From Archaeoglobi archaeon (GTDB lineage: Archaea > Halobacteriota > Archaeoglobi > Archaeoglobales > Archaeoglobaceae): DNA of 6,514 bases. Under the pieces are notes generated by a model. The model was not told the DNA's origin. It saw only the letters and a program-made list of their open reading frames with translations, and ran no database searches. The position numbers were made by a program, and so were the translations under genes. The DNA lies in contig QNUZ01000139.1 in the NCBI GenBank assembly GCA_004347865.1, forward strand, positions 1 through 6,514, read 5' to 3'. Shown here one piece after another: positions 1 to 5,270 of this stretch (position 1 is the stretch's first letter; every line of letters begins with the position of its first letter).

Positions 1-947
1 GCAACATCGGCTGGGCGGTAAGCTCCTGTCTTTAGGGTCACACTCTTGGCCCCTAAATCCCTTATCTCTTCAACGAACTCGACCAATGACTTCTCCGTCG
101 GCATTCCTACACGGCTGTGCCTTTCAAAGCCATCGATTATTCCATCCTTAAAGGCCTGCTGAACGGTCGGATTCTCTGGATCGGGAAGAACAACGTATCC
201 CCTCTTCTTCAGTTCTATTGCTCTCTGCAAATCCCTTACCCTTATCTCTCCACCTATCGCCTTAGCTCCCTGTCCCCACTTTATCTCCACAGTATCGACT
301 TCGAGCTTCGAGACAGCGTATTCGTAAACGCCAAAGCGGGTGTCTTCGACGTTTACCTGCACGACTATGTCCCCGTACTTTCCGTCCCAGAACTCCTTGA
401 ATTTCTTCACCCTTCTCTCCATTTCCGGTGATCTAACGACCCTTCCGTTCTTAAACTCCGACTTTGGATCGACTCCACAGACATTTTCGCCAATGATTAG
501 GATGCATCCAGCAAGCGCCGCTCCAACAGCAAGCCCGTCCCAGTATCTCCTTGCAACATCAGTAGATCCGAAGGCACCCATGGCCAGCGGGAACTTCACC
601 TTTGTCTTTCCGATCTTCGATTCCACGTTCACGTTTGGAAAGATCGCCACGTCCGGGTCGGGAGCGATTCCTTCTGCACCCCTAAGCCTCGCAAGCAAAT
701 TGAAGTGCGACCAGTCCAAGCCGTAGTCCTTCAGAGATGAAGCGGTACTTTCGCCGAAGTATCTCGTCTCAGGGTATAGGGCCTCGTTTGCCCTGAATGT
801 CGACAGGGCTATCTCGCAGATAAAGGGACAGTCGCTTACGCAGATCGGACACATTCCGCTCTGTGGATTCACATCTCTAACCCTTGTTCTCGTTCCGGTT
901 GTGGACATCGCATTCAGATAGGCCGAATTTTTCTGAACTCTCTCCAT
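1..947 (-). CDS. gltB: Glutamate synthase, FMN-binding domain subunit (5' part, cut by window start)
   Basis: Minus-strand frame open for 315 codons from ATG at 947-945 off the window edge. The product resembles the FMN/synthase domain of glutamate synthase, which converts glutamine-derived ammonia plus 2-oxoglutarate to glutamate. In many archaea the amidotransferase, synthase and beta-helix domains are separate polypeptides. Visible landmarks are a cysteine cluster at C33, C36, C40 and C44 (spacing CX2CX3CX3C) that could hold an Fe-S cluster, the segment LAMGAFGS (121-128) where the family has an FMN-contact loop, KWGQGAKAIGG (223-233) matching the family's QGAKPG-type motif, and KTGAYRPADV near the cut. 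The C-terminal part of the FMN barrel lies outside. The start is fixed by a strong GGAGGTGAA site just upstream. It is divergent from glnA, which supports a GS-GOGAT role. A related FMN-binding glutamate-synthase-like paralogue, such as an N-methylglutamate synthase subunit, is possible but less likely here. Confidence 0.85.
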   Translation of the reverse strand, partial: MERVQKNSAYLNAMSTTGTRTRVRDVNPQSGMCPICVSDCPFICEIALSTFRANEALYPETRYFGESTASSLKDYGLDWSHFNLLARLRGAEGIAPDPDVAIFPNVNVESKIGKTKVKFPLAMGAFGSTDVARRYWDGLAVGAALAGCILIIGENVCGVDPKSEFKNGRVVRSPEMERRVKKFKEFWDGKYGDIVVQVNVEDTRFGVYEYAVSKLEVDTVEIKWGQGAKAIGGEIRVRDLQRAIELKKRGYVVLPDPENPTVQQAFKDGIIDGFERHSRVGMPTEKSLVEFVEEIRDLGAKSVTLKTGAYRPADV

Positions 948-950
948 CTT

Positions 951-994
951 TTCACCTCCGTTTCATCGGCTTGACGCTCTAAGGCATAAAAATT
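951..994 (-). promoter_or_regulatory. Promoter and ribosome binding site of gltB
   Basis: On the minus strand, GGAGGTGAA (complement of 951-959) lies 3 nt before the ATG and complements the 3' end of archaeal 16S rRNA. A TATA-like TTTTTATG (complement of 985-992) would place transcription start near 963, giving a leader of about 16 nt that contains the binding site. A second AT-rich candidate lies farther up, near 1003-1017, so the TATA assignment is tentative; the ribosome binding site is clear. Confidence 0.6.
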
Positions 995-1001
995 TTACGG
1001 T

Positions 1002-1038
1002 CATATACATTTAATACTAACTAATACAATTATATACA
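1002..1038. promoter_or_regulatory. Helically phased ATAC repeats, candidate operator between gltB and glnA
   Basis: ATAC occurs four times on the plus strand, at 1005-1008, 1014-1017, 1024-1027 and 1034-1037, with steps of 9, 10 and 10 bp. The inner two lie in exact TAATAC hexamers (1012-1017 and 1022-1027) and the outer two in identical ATATACA heptamers (1003-1009 and 1032-1038). Spacing of about one helical turn puts all copies on one DNA face, as expected for cooperative binding by a regulator or for intrinsic bending. The site is just upstream of the presumed gltB TATA box and about 100 bp from the glnA TATA box. No regulator is identified; the AT-rich background weakens the case. Confidence 0.35.
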
Positions 1039-1134
1039 GAAACATAAGTGTTTTAGGGCGTTGGTGCCTTTCTTAAAAATTTTTCACGGTTCTGCAAAGA
1101 AATTTAAGGTTTTTTTCAATTTTAAATGAATTTA

Positions 1135-1177
1135 CGAAAGATATATATATCGCATGGCTCGAAAGCTGAAAGGTGAT
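1135..1177 (+). promoter_or_regulatory. Promoter and ribosome binding site of glnA
   Basis: CGAAAG (1135-1140, BRE-like) leads into a TATA run whose 12-bp core, 1140-1151, is a perfect palindrome GATATATATATC. Transcription would start near 1168-1172, leaving a leader of about 10 nt that contains GGTGAT (1172-1177), 3 nt before the ATG at 1181. An imperfect palindrome TTCA-N8-TGAA (1115-1130) lies directly upstream and could be an operator. I looked for the GGAA-N6-TTCC operator of the methanogen nitrogen repressor NrpR and did not see it. Confidence 0.55.
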
Positions 1178-1180
1178 TGA

Positions 1181-2626
1181 ATGGATTCTGCAGAGAATGC
1201 TAGGGCTTTGCTCAAAGAGAATGGCGTTAAACAGGTTCTTTGTGCATTTAGCGATCTTAGAGGTTATTTAATGACTTTTTCAATTCCTGCAAGAGAATTC
1301 ATTGAGGGCGATGCCTTCGAAGGCATAGGCTTTGATGGCTCCTCCATAAGGGGATTCAAGAGCATAGAGCAGAGCGATATGGTCTGGGTTGCAGATCCAA
1401 AAACCATCAGAGTAGTTCCGTGGATCAGCGATCCAACGCAGAAGTCAGCCATAATGTTTGGCGATGTTTACGAAGCTTGGGCTTCGGGAATTGCAGAATG
1501 CGATCCCCGCGGCTACGTTGCAAAGAGAATTGAAAATGAGCTGGAGAAACAGGGAATGAGCGCAGTATTTGGGCCAGAAATAGAATTCTTTGTTTTTCAG
1601 AATGTAGATTTCAAAAATCTTGCTTGGGATCTGTGGGTCTCTCCAAACGGAGGGGCTGGAGACAGCTGGGGGGCCCCAAGGGTTCTGCCACAGAGTCCAG
1701 AGCTGAGCGGAGCCTACGTGGTGCGTCCTAAGGAGGGATACTTTAGAGCTCCCCCAGAAGACGCCACCGTGGAATATCGGAATGATCTTGTTCATAACCT
1801 AGAGCATTTGGGTGTTTTTGTTGAATTTCACCACCATGAAGTTGCAACCCCCGGGCAGGTGGAGCTGGACTTCAAACCCAAGAAGCTAACTCCTGTCTGC
1901 GATGCATTTTACCTTTACAAGTTTGCGGCAAAGAACATCGCAAGAAAGCATGGACTAATCGCCACTTTCATGCCAAAACCGATCTTTCTGGACAACGCAA
2001 GCGGTATGCATACGCATCAGAGTCTGTGGAAAGGTGAACCCTTCAAGGGTGAAGCGCTTTTTGCGGATCCGAATGATGAGTACATGCTCAGCCAGAAGGC
2101 CAGGTATTACATTGGTGGCCTGCTCGAGCACGCAAAAGCCCTTACAGCGATCTGCTGTCCAACGATAAACAGCTACAAACGTCTTGTCCCAGGCTTTGAA
2201 GCGCCCATAAACATCTGCTGGAGCCCGAGGAACAGATCTGCATTGGTCAGGGTTCCTATGTACAGCAGAAAACCTTCAGCGATCAGAGTTGAGTACCGCG
2301 GAACAGATCCGAGCTGCAATCCCTATTTAGCAATTTCTGCGCAGCTTGCAGCGGGCCTTGATGGTATAAAGAAGAAAGTGGACCCAGGTGATCCTGTGCT
2401 GGTCGACGTTTACGAGCTTTCTGGCAGTGAGAAGAGGGAAATGGGAATTGGAGAGCTCCCTACAACGCTAAGAGATGCCCTGGATCACTTGGCGACCGAT
2501 GAAGTTCTCCAGAGGGTCTTGGGCAGTCACATATTCGATGCCTTCATGGAGCTAAAGATCGACGAGTGGAATCAGTTCTGCCTTTACATCACGCCCTGGG
2601 AGTACATGAAGTATTTTGATATCTGA
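1181..2626 (+). CDS. glnA: Glutamine synthetase, type I
   Basis: Complete 481-aa cytoplasmic GS-I, expected to form a dodecamer and make glutamine from glutamate, ammonium and ATP. The beta-grasp domain contains the latch segment FDGSSIRGF (51-59). Catalytic-domain landmarks are FGPEIEFF (130-137, metal ligands E133 and E135), HHHEVATPGQVELDF (217-231, with E220 and E228), GMHTHQS (275-281, H277), KRLVPGFEAP (333-342, flap E340), NRSA (351-354, R352) and RVEYRGTDP (369-377). About 30 residues between 140 and 185 are extra compared with Bacillus GS (alpha type), in the region where beta-type enzymes carry an insert, while the C-terminus reads alpha-like (ITPWEYMKYF). Y411 aligns with the tyrosine that beta enzymes adenylylate, but its surroundings (VDVYELS) are not the usual NLYDLP. 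The Bacillus feedback-inhibition arginine (R62) is S61 here. Start chosen from GGTGAT and the TATA spacing. Divergent from gltB; probably monocistronic. Confidence 0.97.
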   Translation: MDSAENARALLKENGVKQVLCAFSDLRGYLMTFSIPAREFIEGDAFEGIGFDGSSIRGFKSIEQSDMVWVADPKTIRVVPWISDPTQKSAIMFGDVYEAWASGIAECDPRGYVAKRIENELEKQGMSAVFGPEIEFFVFQNVDFKNLAWDLWVSPNGGAGDSWGAPRVLPQSPELSGAYVVRPKEGYFRAPPEDATVEYRNDLVHNLEHLGVFVEFHHHEVATPGQVELDFKPKKLTPVCDAFYLYKFAAKNIARKHGLIATFMPKPIFLDNASGMHTHQSLWKGEPFKGEALFADPNDEYMLSQKARYYIGGLLEHAKALTAICCPTINSYKRLVPGFEAPINICWSPRNRSALVRVPMYSRKPSAIRVEYRGTDPSCNPYLAISAQLAAGLDGIKKKVDPGDPVLVDVYELSGSEKREMGIGELPTTLRDALDHLATDEVLQRVLGSHIFDAFMELKIDEWNQFCLYITPWEYMKYFDI

Positions 2627-2640
2627 TTATAAAAATGGGT

Positions 2641-2680
2641 GCCCAGAAAACCCAGAACTTTAGCTCTGGGATGAACGGGC
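2641..2680 (+). repeat. Stem-loop downstream of glnA resembling an IS200/IS605 element end
   Basis: Starting 14 nt after the glnA stop, CCCAGA (2651-2656) pairs with TCTGGG (2665-2670) around the loop ACTTTAGC, inside an outer GCCC/GGGC pair (2641-2644 with 2677-2680). A hairpin with an ACTTTAG loop followed by GATGAAC is typical, from memory, of IS200/IS605 right ends. No T-tract follows it, so it is not an obvious archaeal terminator, though it could define or protect the glnA mRNA 3' end. It may be the remnant of one element end upstream of the similar hairpin at 2774-2796. Confidence 0.45.
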
Positions 2681-2692
2681 AAAGCTTAAATA
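2681..2692 (+). promoter_or_regulatory. Archaeal BRE/TATA promoter of a candidate non-coding RNA
   Basis: AAAG followed by CTTAAATA (2685-2692) fits the archaeal BRE plus YTTAWAWA TATA consensus exactly. Transcription would start about 25 nt downstream of the TATA centre, near 2711-2715 in CTTGGGGACG. The nearest annotated gene start downstream is at 3003 and has its own TATA box, so this promoter most simply serves an RNA starting around 2713. Confidence 0.5.
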
Positions 2693-2712
2693 GTCCTGTG
2701 TTGAAAAAGCCT

Positions 2713-2803
2713 TGGGGACGCTTTTGAGCCGGCAGATGAGGGGAAGGGCGTGAAGCATCCCTTAACGCCGGAAGCTCTTGGCTTTAGTCGTGGAGCGGCT
2801 CAT
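2713..2803 (+). ncRNA. Candidate structured RNA, omega-RNA-like (TnpB guide scaffold type), no tnpB present
   Basis: UGAGCC (2725-2730) can close with GGCUCA (2797-2802) around two hairpins. The first has GGC (2731-2733) with GCC (2767-2769) and AGGGGA (2739-2744) with UCCCUU (2758-2763). The second has GCUCUUGGC (2774-2782) with 2787-2796 around a UUUA loop, nine pairs and one bulge. The second hairpin and its tail (GAAGC, CTTTAGTCGTG, then GGCTCAT) resemble the right end of IS200/IS605 elements such as ISDra2, where this sequence forms the 3' part of the TnpB omega RNA and the next 16 or so nt act as guide. Here it has its own upstream promoter, and no reading frame nearby carries TnpB catalytic motifs; a 39-codon open frame (2690-2806) has no plausible start. 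Alternatives are an unrelated archaeal small RNA or a decayed element end. The 5' boundary comes from promoter spacing, and the 3' end is uncertain. Confidence 0.45.
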
Positions 2804-2935
2804 ATCTAAAAGGACTTTGTTTCGGTTTGGACGAAGCTGATGCACCTCGACCGCTACGATTTGTGGAGAAGCAACGGGGACCGTACAAAAAACTTCCGGG
2901 AATGTTAACTTTATGCTATTTTTCAATTTTCTTTC
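2804..2935 (+). other. Non-coding stretch downstream of the omega-RNA-like fold, with minor structure and a T-rich end
   Basis: No gene is recognisable. If the upstream fold is an omega RNA, the first 16-20 nt (from ATCTAAAAGG) would be its guide. Further small pairings are GTTTCG (2819-2824) with CGAAGC (2832-2837), and CGG (2875-2877) with CCG (2881-2883). TTCC-G-GGAA at 2894-2902 is a 9-bp palindrome. A T-rich tract at about 2916-2935 could terminate an RNA of roughly 210-220 nt. I tested the stretch for RNase P, SRP, tRNA and box C/D signatures and found none convincing; CGGUUU (2823-2828) with the complementary stretch before ACA (2885-2887) is only a weak H/ACA-like hint. Confidence 0.3.
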
Positions 2936-2946
2936 AAAATGGGATA

Positions 2947-2983
2947 TTCGGGATTTTTTCCCTGAAAGACAAAGTTTTTAAGT
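2947..2983 (+). promoter_or_regulatory. Promoter of the 61-aa basic protein gene, preceded by an inverted repeat
   Basis: ACAAAG plus TTTTTAAGT (2975-2983) is a BRE/TATA match whose centre lies about 25 nt before the ATG at 3003, so the mRNA is predicted to be leaderless; no ribosome binding site is present. Immediately upstream, TTCGGGA (2947-2953) pairs with TCCC-t-GAA (2959-2966), a 7-bp inverted repeat with one bulge. It abuts the BRE and could be an operator or the 3' end of an upstream transcript. Confidence 0.5.
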
Positions 2984-3002
2984 AGAGGTTAGAGCAATTT
3001 TC

Positions 3003-3188
3003 ATGGGCAAGACAGGAACGACAACGTGGGTAAAGATAAGGAAAAGAAACAGCAATGAGTACAGGCTTGTGCCGACAAAGTGGCAGAACTACAAAAAGCC
3101 TGGGCCAAATCAGAAGTATACTTCGGATGGAAAGAAGAGGAGGAGGATTAAGAGGTCGCCGAAGTCGATTCTAGGAGTGCGCAGTTAG
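3003..3188 (+). CDS. Small basic protein, DUF5350-like
   Basis: A 61-aa protein with 11 Lys and 8 Arg against one Glu and one Asp, hence strongly basic. The N-terminus MGKTGTTTWVKIRKR, a central GPNQKY (34-39) and the KKRRRIKR tail match my recollection of DUF5350, short proteins of euryarchaea with no known function. The charge and size suggest nucleic-acid or ribosome binding, but that is inference; no zinc-binding cysteines or membrane segment exist. The gene has its own TATA box, appears leaderless, and ends at TAG just before an AT-rich terminator-like stretch. It is probably transcribed alone, although read-through into tatC is possible. The existence of the gene is more certain than the family name. 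Confidence 0.75.
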   Translation: MGKTGTTTWVKIRKRNSNEYRLVPTKWQNYKKPGPNQKYTSDGKKRRRIKRSPKSILGVRS

Positions 3189-3230
3189 CCAAATCTTTTT
3201 AAAATTTTGAATTTGGCGAGTTTTTAATAT
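3189..3230 (+). promoter_or_regulatory. Terminator of the small basic gene overlapping the tatC promoter
   Basis: Directly after the TAG, CCAAAT (3189-3194) and ATTTGG (3211-3216) form a 6-bp inverted repeat around 16 nt rich in T-runs, suiting archaeal termination. TTTTTAATAT (3221-3230) is a TATA-like box centred about 24 nt before the tatC GTG at 3249, predicting a leaderless tatC message. CTTTTTAAAA (3195-3204) is an alternative TATA box that would give a leader of about 25 nt. Confidence 0.4.
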
Positions 3231-3248
3231 CTGCGGCAGACTTCTTCT

Positions 3249-3932
3249 GTGCAGGACAGAGATCAGGAAATTACGGAACACATCGCCGAACTTAGGACTA
3301 GGGTTACAAGGATTGGAATTCTTCTCCTTTTCCTCCTACCATTGCTTTTCTATTTCTCCCCAGATTTGATCCACCGTTTTTGGAAGGGGGTTGTGAACGA
3401 GGAAATGTTCGTTTACTCACCCATGGAGTGGATCCTCCTGCGCCTCGGTTTTTCCTTAATCCTTTCTCTGGTCATTCTTTATCCCTATGCTATGCTTGAA
3501 CTGTATCTGTTTGCAAAACCAGGGCTTTACGAGTCGGAAAGGAGATTTCTGAAGTTCGCAATCATCCCAAGCTATCTCCTATTTCTTGCTGGCTCCTACA
3601 TTTCATACAAGTTTTTGGTTCCAGTTCTTTACAGCCTGTCCGCAGGAAATCCGTTTTATTCGGCTGAAAAAACGATTCTGAACGCCTTAAAACTTTCATT
3701 TTCTCTCGGATTTCTTCTTCAGGTACCACTGGCGATTTTTCTGCTTGATAAGTTCAGAATCTTAAGCTATGAAACCATTAAAAATCTCAGGATTCCCATC
3801 TACCTCATCTTAATCGCCCTCATCTTCAACTCCTCTGCAGATGTTGGGGGACTAACAATGATTGCGCTGATATTTTCATTCTTTGTGATTTTCGAACTCT
3901 CTCTTTTTGTTCTCAGCCTCAGTAAAAGATAA
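3249..3932 (+). CDS. tatC: Sec-independent (twin-arginine) protein translocase subunit TatC
   Basis: A 227-aa polytopic membrane protein of typical TatC size with about six hydrophobic segments. TatC receives twin-arginine signal peptides of folded, often cofactor-bearing proteins and works with TatA. Landmarks are ITEHIAELRTR at the N-terminus (8-18; the family's HLxELRxR, E14 and R16), FAKPGLYESERRF (88-100; the signal-peptide-contacting Phe and Glu, E97) and SSADVGG (195-201; D198). Two positions diverge from the E. coli protein: Q158 replaces the buried glutamate corresponding to E170 (FEVP becomes LLQVP), and the TPPD motif is SSAD. It starts at GTG; the in-frame TAA at 3225-3227 excludes a longer form, and no ribosome binding site is seen. 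It is followed within 24 bp by trkA on the same strand, so co-transcription is likely. No tatA is visible in the window. Confidence 0.9.
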   Translation: MQDRDQEITEHIAELRTRVTRIGILLLFLLPLLFYFSPDLIHRFWKGVVNEEMFVYSPMEWILLRLGFSLILSLVILYPYAMLELYLFAKPGLYESERRFLKFAIIPSYLLFLAGSYISYKFLVPVLYSLSAGNPFYSAEKTILNALKLSFSLGFLLQVPLAIFLLDKFRILSYETIKNLRIPIYLILIALIFNSSADVGGLTMIALIFSFFVIFELSLFVLSLSKR

Positions 3933-3956
3933 ATAAAGATGGAAATACTTGAAATC

Positions 3957-5270
3957 ATGCATGTAATAATTGCAGGGGCAGGAGAAGTTGGATATGGTTT
4001 AGCTAAATCACTCTCGGGTAAAAATGACGTTTATGTAATTGAAAAAGATAAGGAAAAACTCGATCGATTAAATGAGTTAGATGTAATTGCGATAAAAGGC
4101 AATGCGGCGAGTTTCCAGGCTCTGACTCAAGCAAAGGTGGATAAGGCGGACATTTTTCTGGGAGTGACAGGAAATGATGAAGTGAACATCGTTTCAGCCA
4201 TGATTGCCAAAAAAATGGGGGCCAAAAAAACGCTCGTTAGAGTTGAAAATTTAGAGTACACGGATAAACCTGTTACGAGGTATTCCCCTCTAGGTTTCGA
4301 CTTTGTGGTATGCCCCCCTTTGGTTTTGGCTCACGAAATCGTTGAGCTTGTTGGCATCCCGTTTGCTGAAGAGGTCATAACCCTAAGTGGTGGAGAGATG
4401 GATGTGGTAGAGTTTAGGGTTTCTGAAGATTCTCCTGTGGTTGGAAAAAGCTACAAGGATCTCAATTTACCGCCTGACGTCGTCTTAGCTTCTATTCAGA
4501 GAAATGGAGACATAATTCTTCCTGGAGAAGAAAATTTGAGACCCGGAGATGAGGTTATAATAGTTGGAAGAAGAGAACAAATTGAAAAGTTAAGGGACTT
4601 ATTTGGAGAGCAGGTTGTAAAAAGAGTGACGATATTTGGAGCCAATGAAGTAAGTTCCTACATTGCCGAAACCCTCTACAAGAGCCAGGTTAACGTGAAG
4701 ATAGTGGGAACAAACAAGAAGGCCTGTGAAGAACTGGGCGAGAAGCTTAGGGATATAAGAATAGTCTGCGGTGACTTTTTAGACCTTGATTTCCTTAACA
4801 AAGAGGAAATAGGGAAGTCTAACGCGGTTGTTGCGTTAACTGACAGCGATGAAAGGAATTTGCTCGTTTCTCTGCTCTCCAAGAATTTAGGAGCGAAGAG
4901 GGCAATAGTTAAGGTTGAGCATGAGGAGTATGCGAGAATCTTCGAAAATGTGGGCATTGATCACGCGCTGAATCCGAGAAAGATGACAATACTGGAAGTT
5001 CAGAAACTCCTGATGATGGACAAAGTGGAGGTGAGAACGATTGCAGATATTTCTGGAGCCGTGGTAATGGAACTGGAGGTTAACAATCAGAAGCTCGCAG
5101 AAAAAAGGATTGCAGAGCTCCAGCTTCCAAAGAAGACCGCGATATGGGTTTTAATCAGGAACGGGAAGTGTATAATCCCGTCACCCGACTTACTTTTAGC
5201 TCCGGGAGACAGAGTTGTGATTAGAACGACTTGGGAGGAGGTAAAGAAAGTAGGAGAGATCTTTGGATGA
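3957..5270 (+). CDS. trkA: Trk potassium uptake system regulatory protein TrkA
   Basis: Cytoplasmic regulator that gates the TrkH potassium channel in response to bound nucleotides. From the 3957 ATG it is 437 aa with the classic duplicated layout RCK_N-RCK_C-RCK_N-RCK_C. The first Rossmann fold starts at once with HVIIAGAGEVGYG (GxGxxG) and has the ribose-binding acidic residue in VYVIEKD. The second (TIFGANEVSSYIA, about 225-235) has lost the glycines of GxGxxG and has VGTNKK where an acidic residue is expected, so it probably binds nucleotide poorly or differently. I chose 3957 because family members begin right at the first beta strand; an in-frame ATG at 3939 would add MEILEI and start 6 bp after the tatC stop. 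Neither has a strong ribosome binding site. Its stop overlaps the trkH start (ATGA). Confidence 0.93.
   Translation: MHVIIAGAGEVGYGLAKSLSGKNDVYVIEKDKEKLDRLNELDVIAIKGNAASFQALTQAKVDKADIFLGVTGNDEVNIVSAMIAKKMGAKKTLVRVENLEYTDKPVTRYSPLGFDFVVCPPLVLAHEIVELVGIPFAEEVITLSGGEMDVVEFRVSEDSPVVGKSYKDLNLPPDVVLASIQRNGDIILPGEENLRPGDEVIIVGRREQIEKLRDLFGEQVVKRVTIFGANEVSSYIAETLYKSQVNVKIVGTNKKACEELGEKLRDIRIVCGDFLDLDFLNKEEIGKSNAVVALTDSDERNLLVSLLSKNLGAKRAIVKVEHEEYARIFENVGIDHALNPRKMTILEVQKLLMMDKVEVRTIADISGAVVMELEVNNQKLAEKRIAELQLPKKTAIWVLIRNGKCIIPSPDLLLAPGDRVVIRTTWEEVKKVGEIFG
5252..5260 (+). promoter_or_regulatory. Ribosome binding site of trkH inside the trkA 3' end
   Basis: AGGAGAGAT lies 6 nt before the trkH ATG at 5267. 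With the ATGA overlap of start and stop, it fits coupled translation of trkA and trkH. Confidence 0.55.

Noticed and set aside
117..726. Two plus-strand open frames (117-431 and 340-726)
   Set aside because: They lie antisense to the continuous gltB frame, whose minus-strand translation shows clear family motifs; their own translations are low-complexity and resemble nothing known.
1264..1795. Minus-strand open frames within glnA
   Set aside because: Shadows of the glnA reading frame, with no ribosome binding site or recognisable domains.
2690..2809. 39-codon open frame across the omega-like fold, possible TnpB C-terminal remnant
   Set aside because: No start codon in a plausible position, no RuvC or zinc-finger residues, and an in-frame stop directly upstream (2687-2689). 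RNA structure explains the stretch better.
2713..2900. RNase P RNA, SRP RNA or tRNA in the intergenic gap
   Set aside because: The conserved P4 elements of RNase P RNA, the SRP domain IV motif and a tRNA T-loop are all absent.
2804..2983. Possible match of the guide-like 2804-2823 to the promoter of the small basic gene (ACAAAGT shared in reverse complement), as in promoter-targeting nuclease-dead TnpB relatives
   Set aside because: Only about 9 of 11 bases match in AT-rich DNA, and the part that would pair with the guide's 5' seed is mismatched; chance is the better explanation.
4676..4957. Minus-strand frame in trkA (93 aa, serine-rich)
   Set aside because: Serine-rich antisense shadow of the trkA coding sequence; no promoter or domain.
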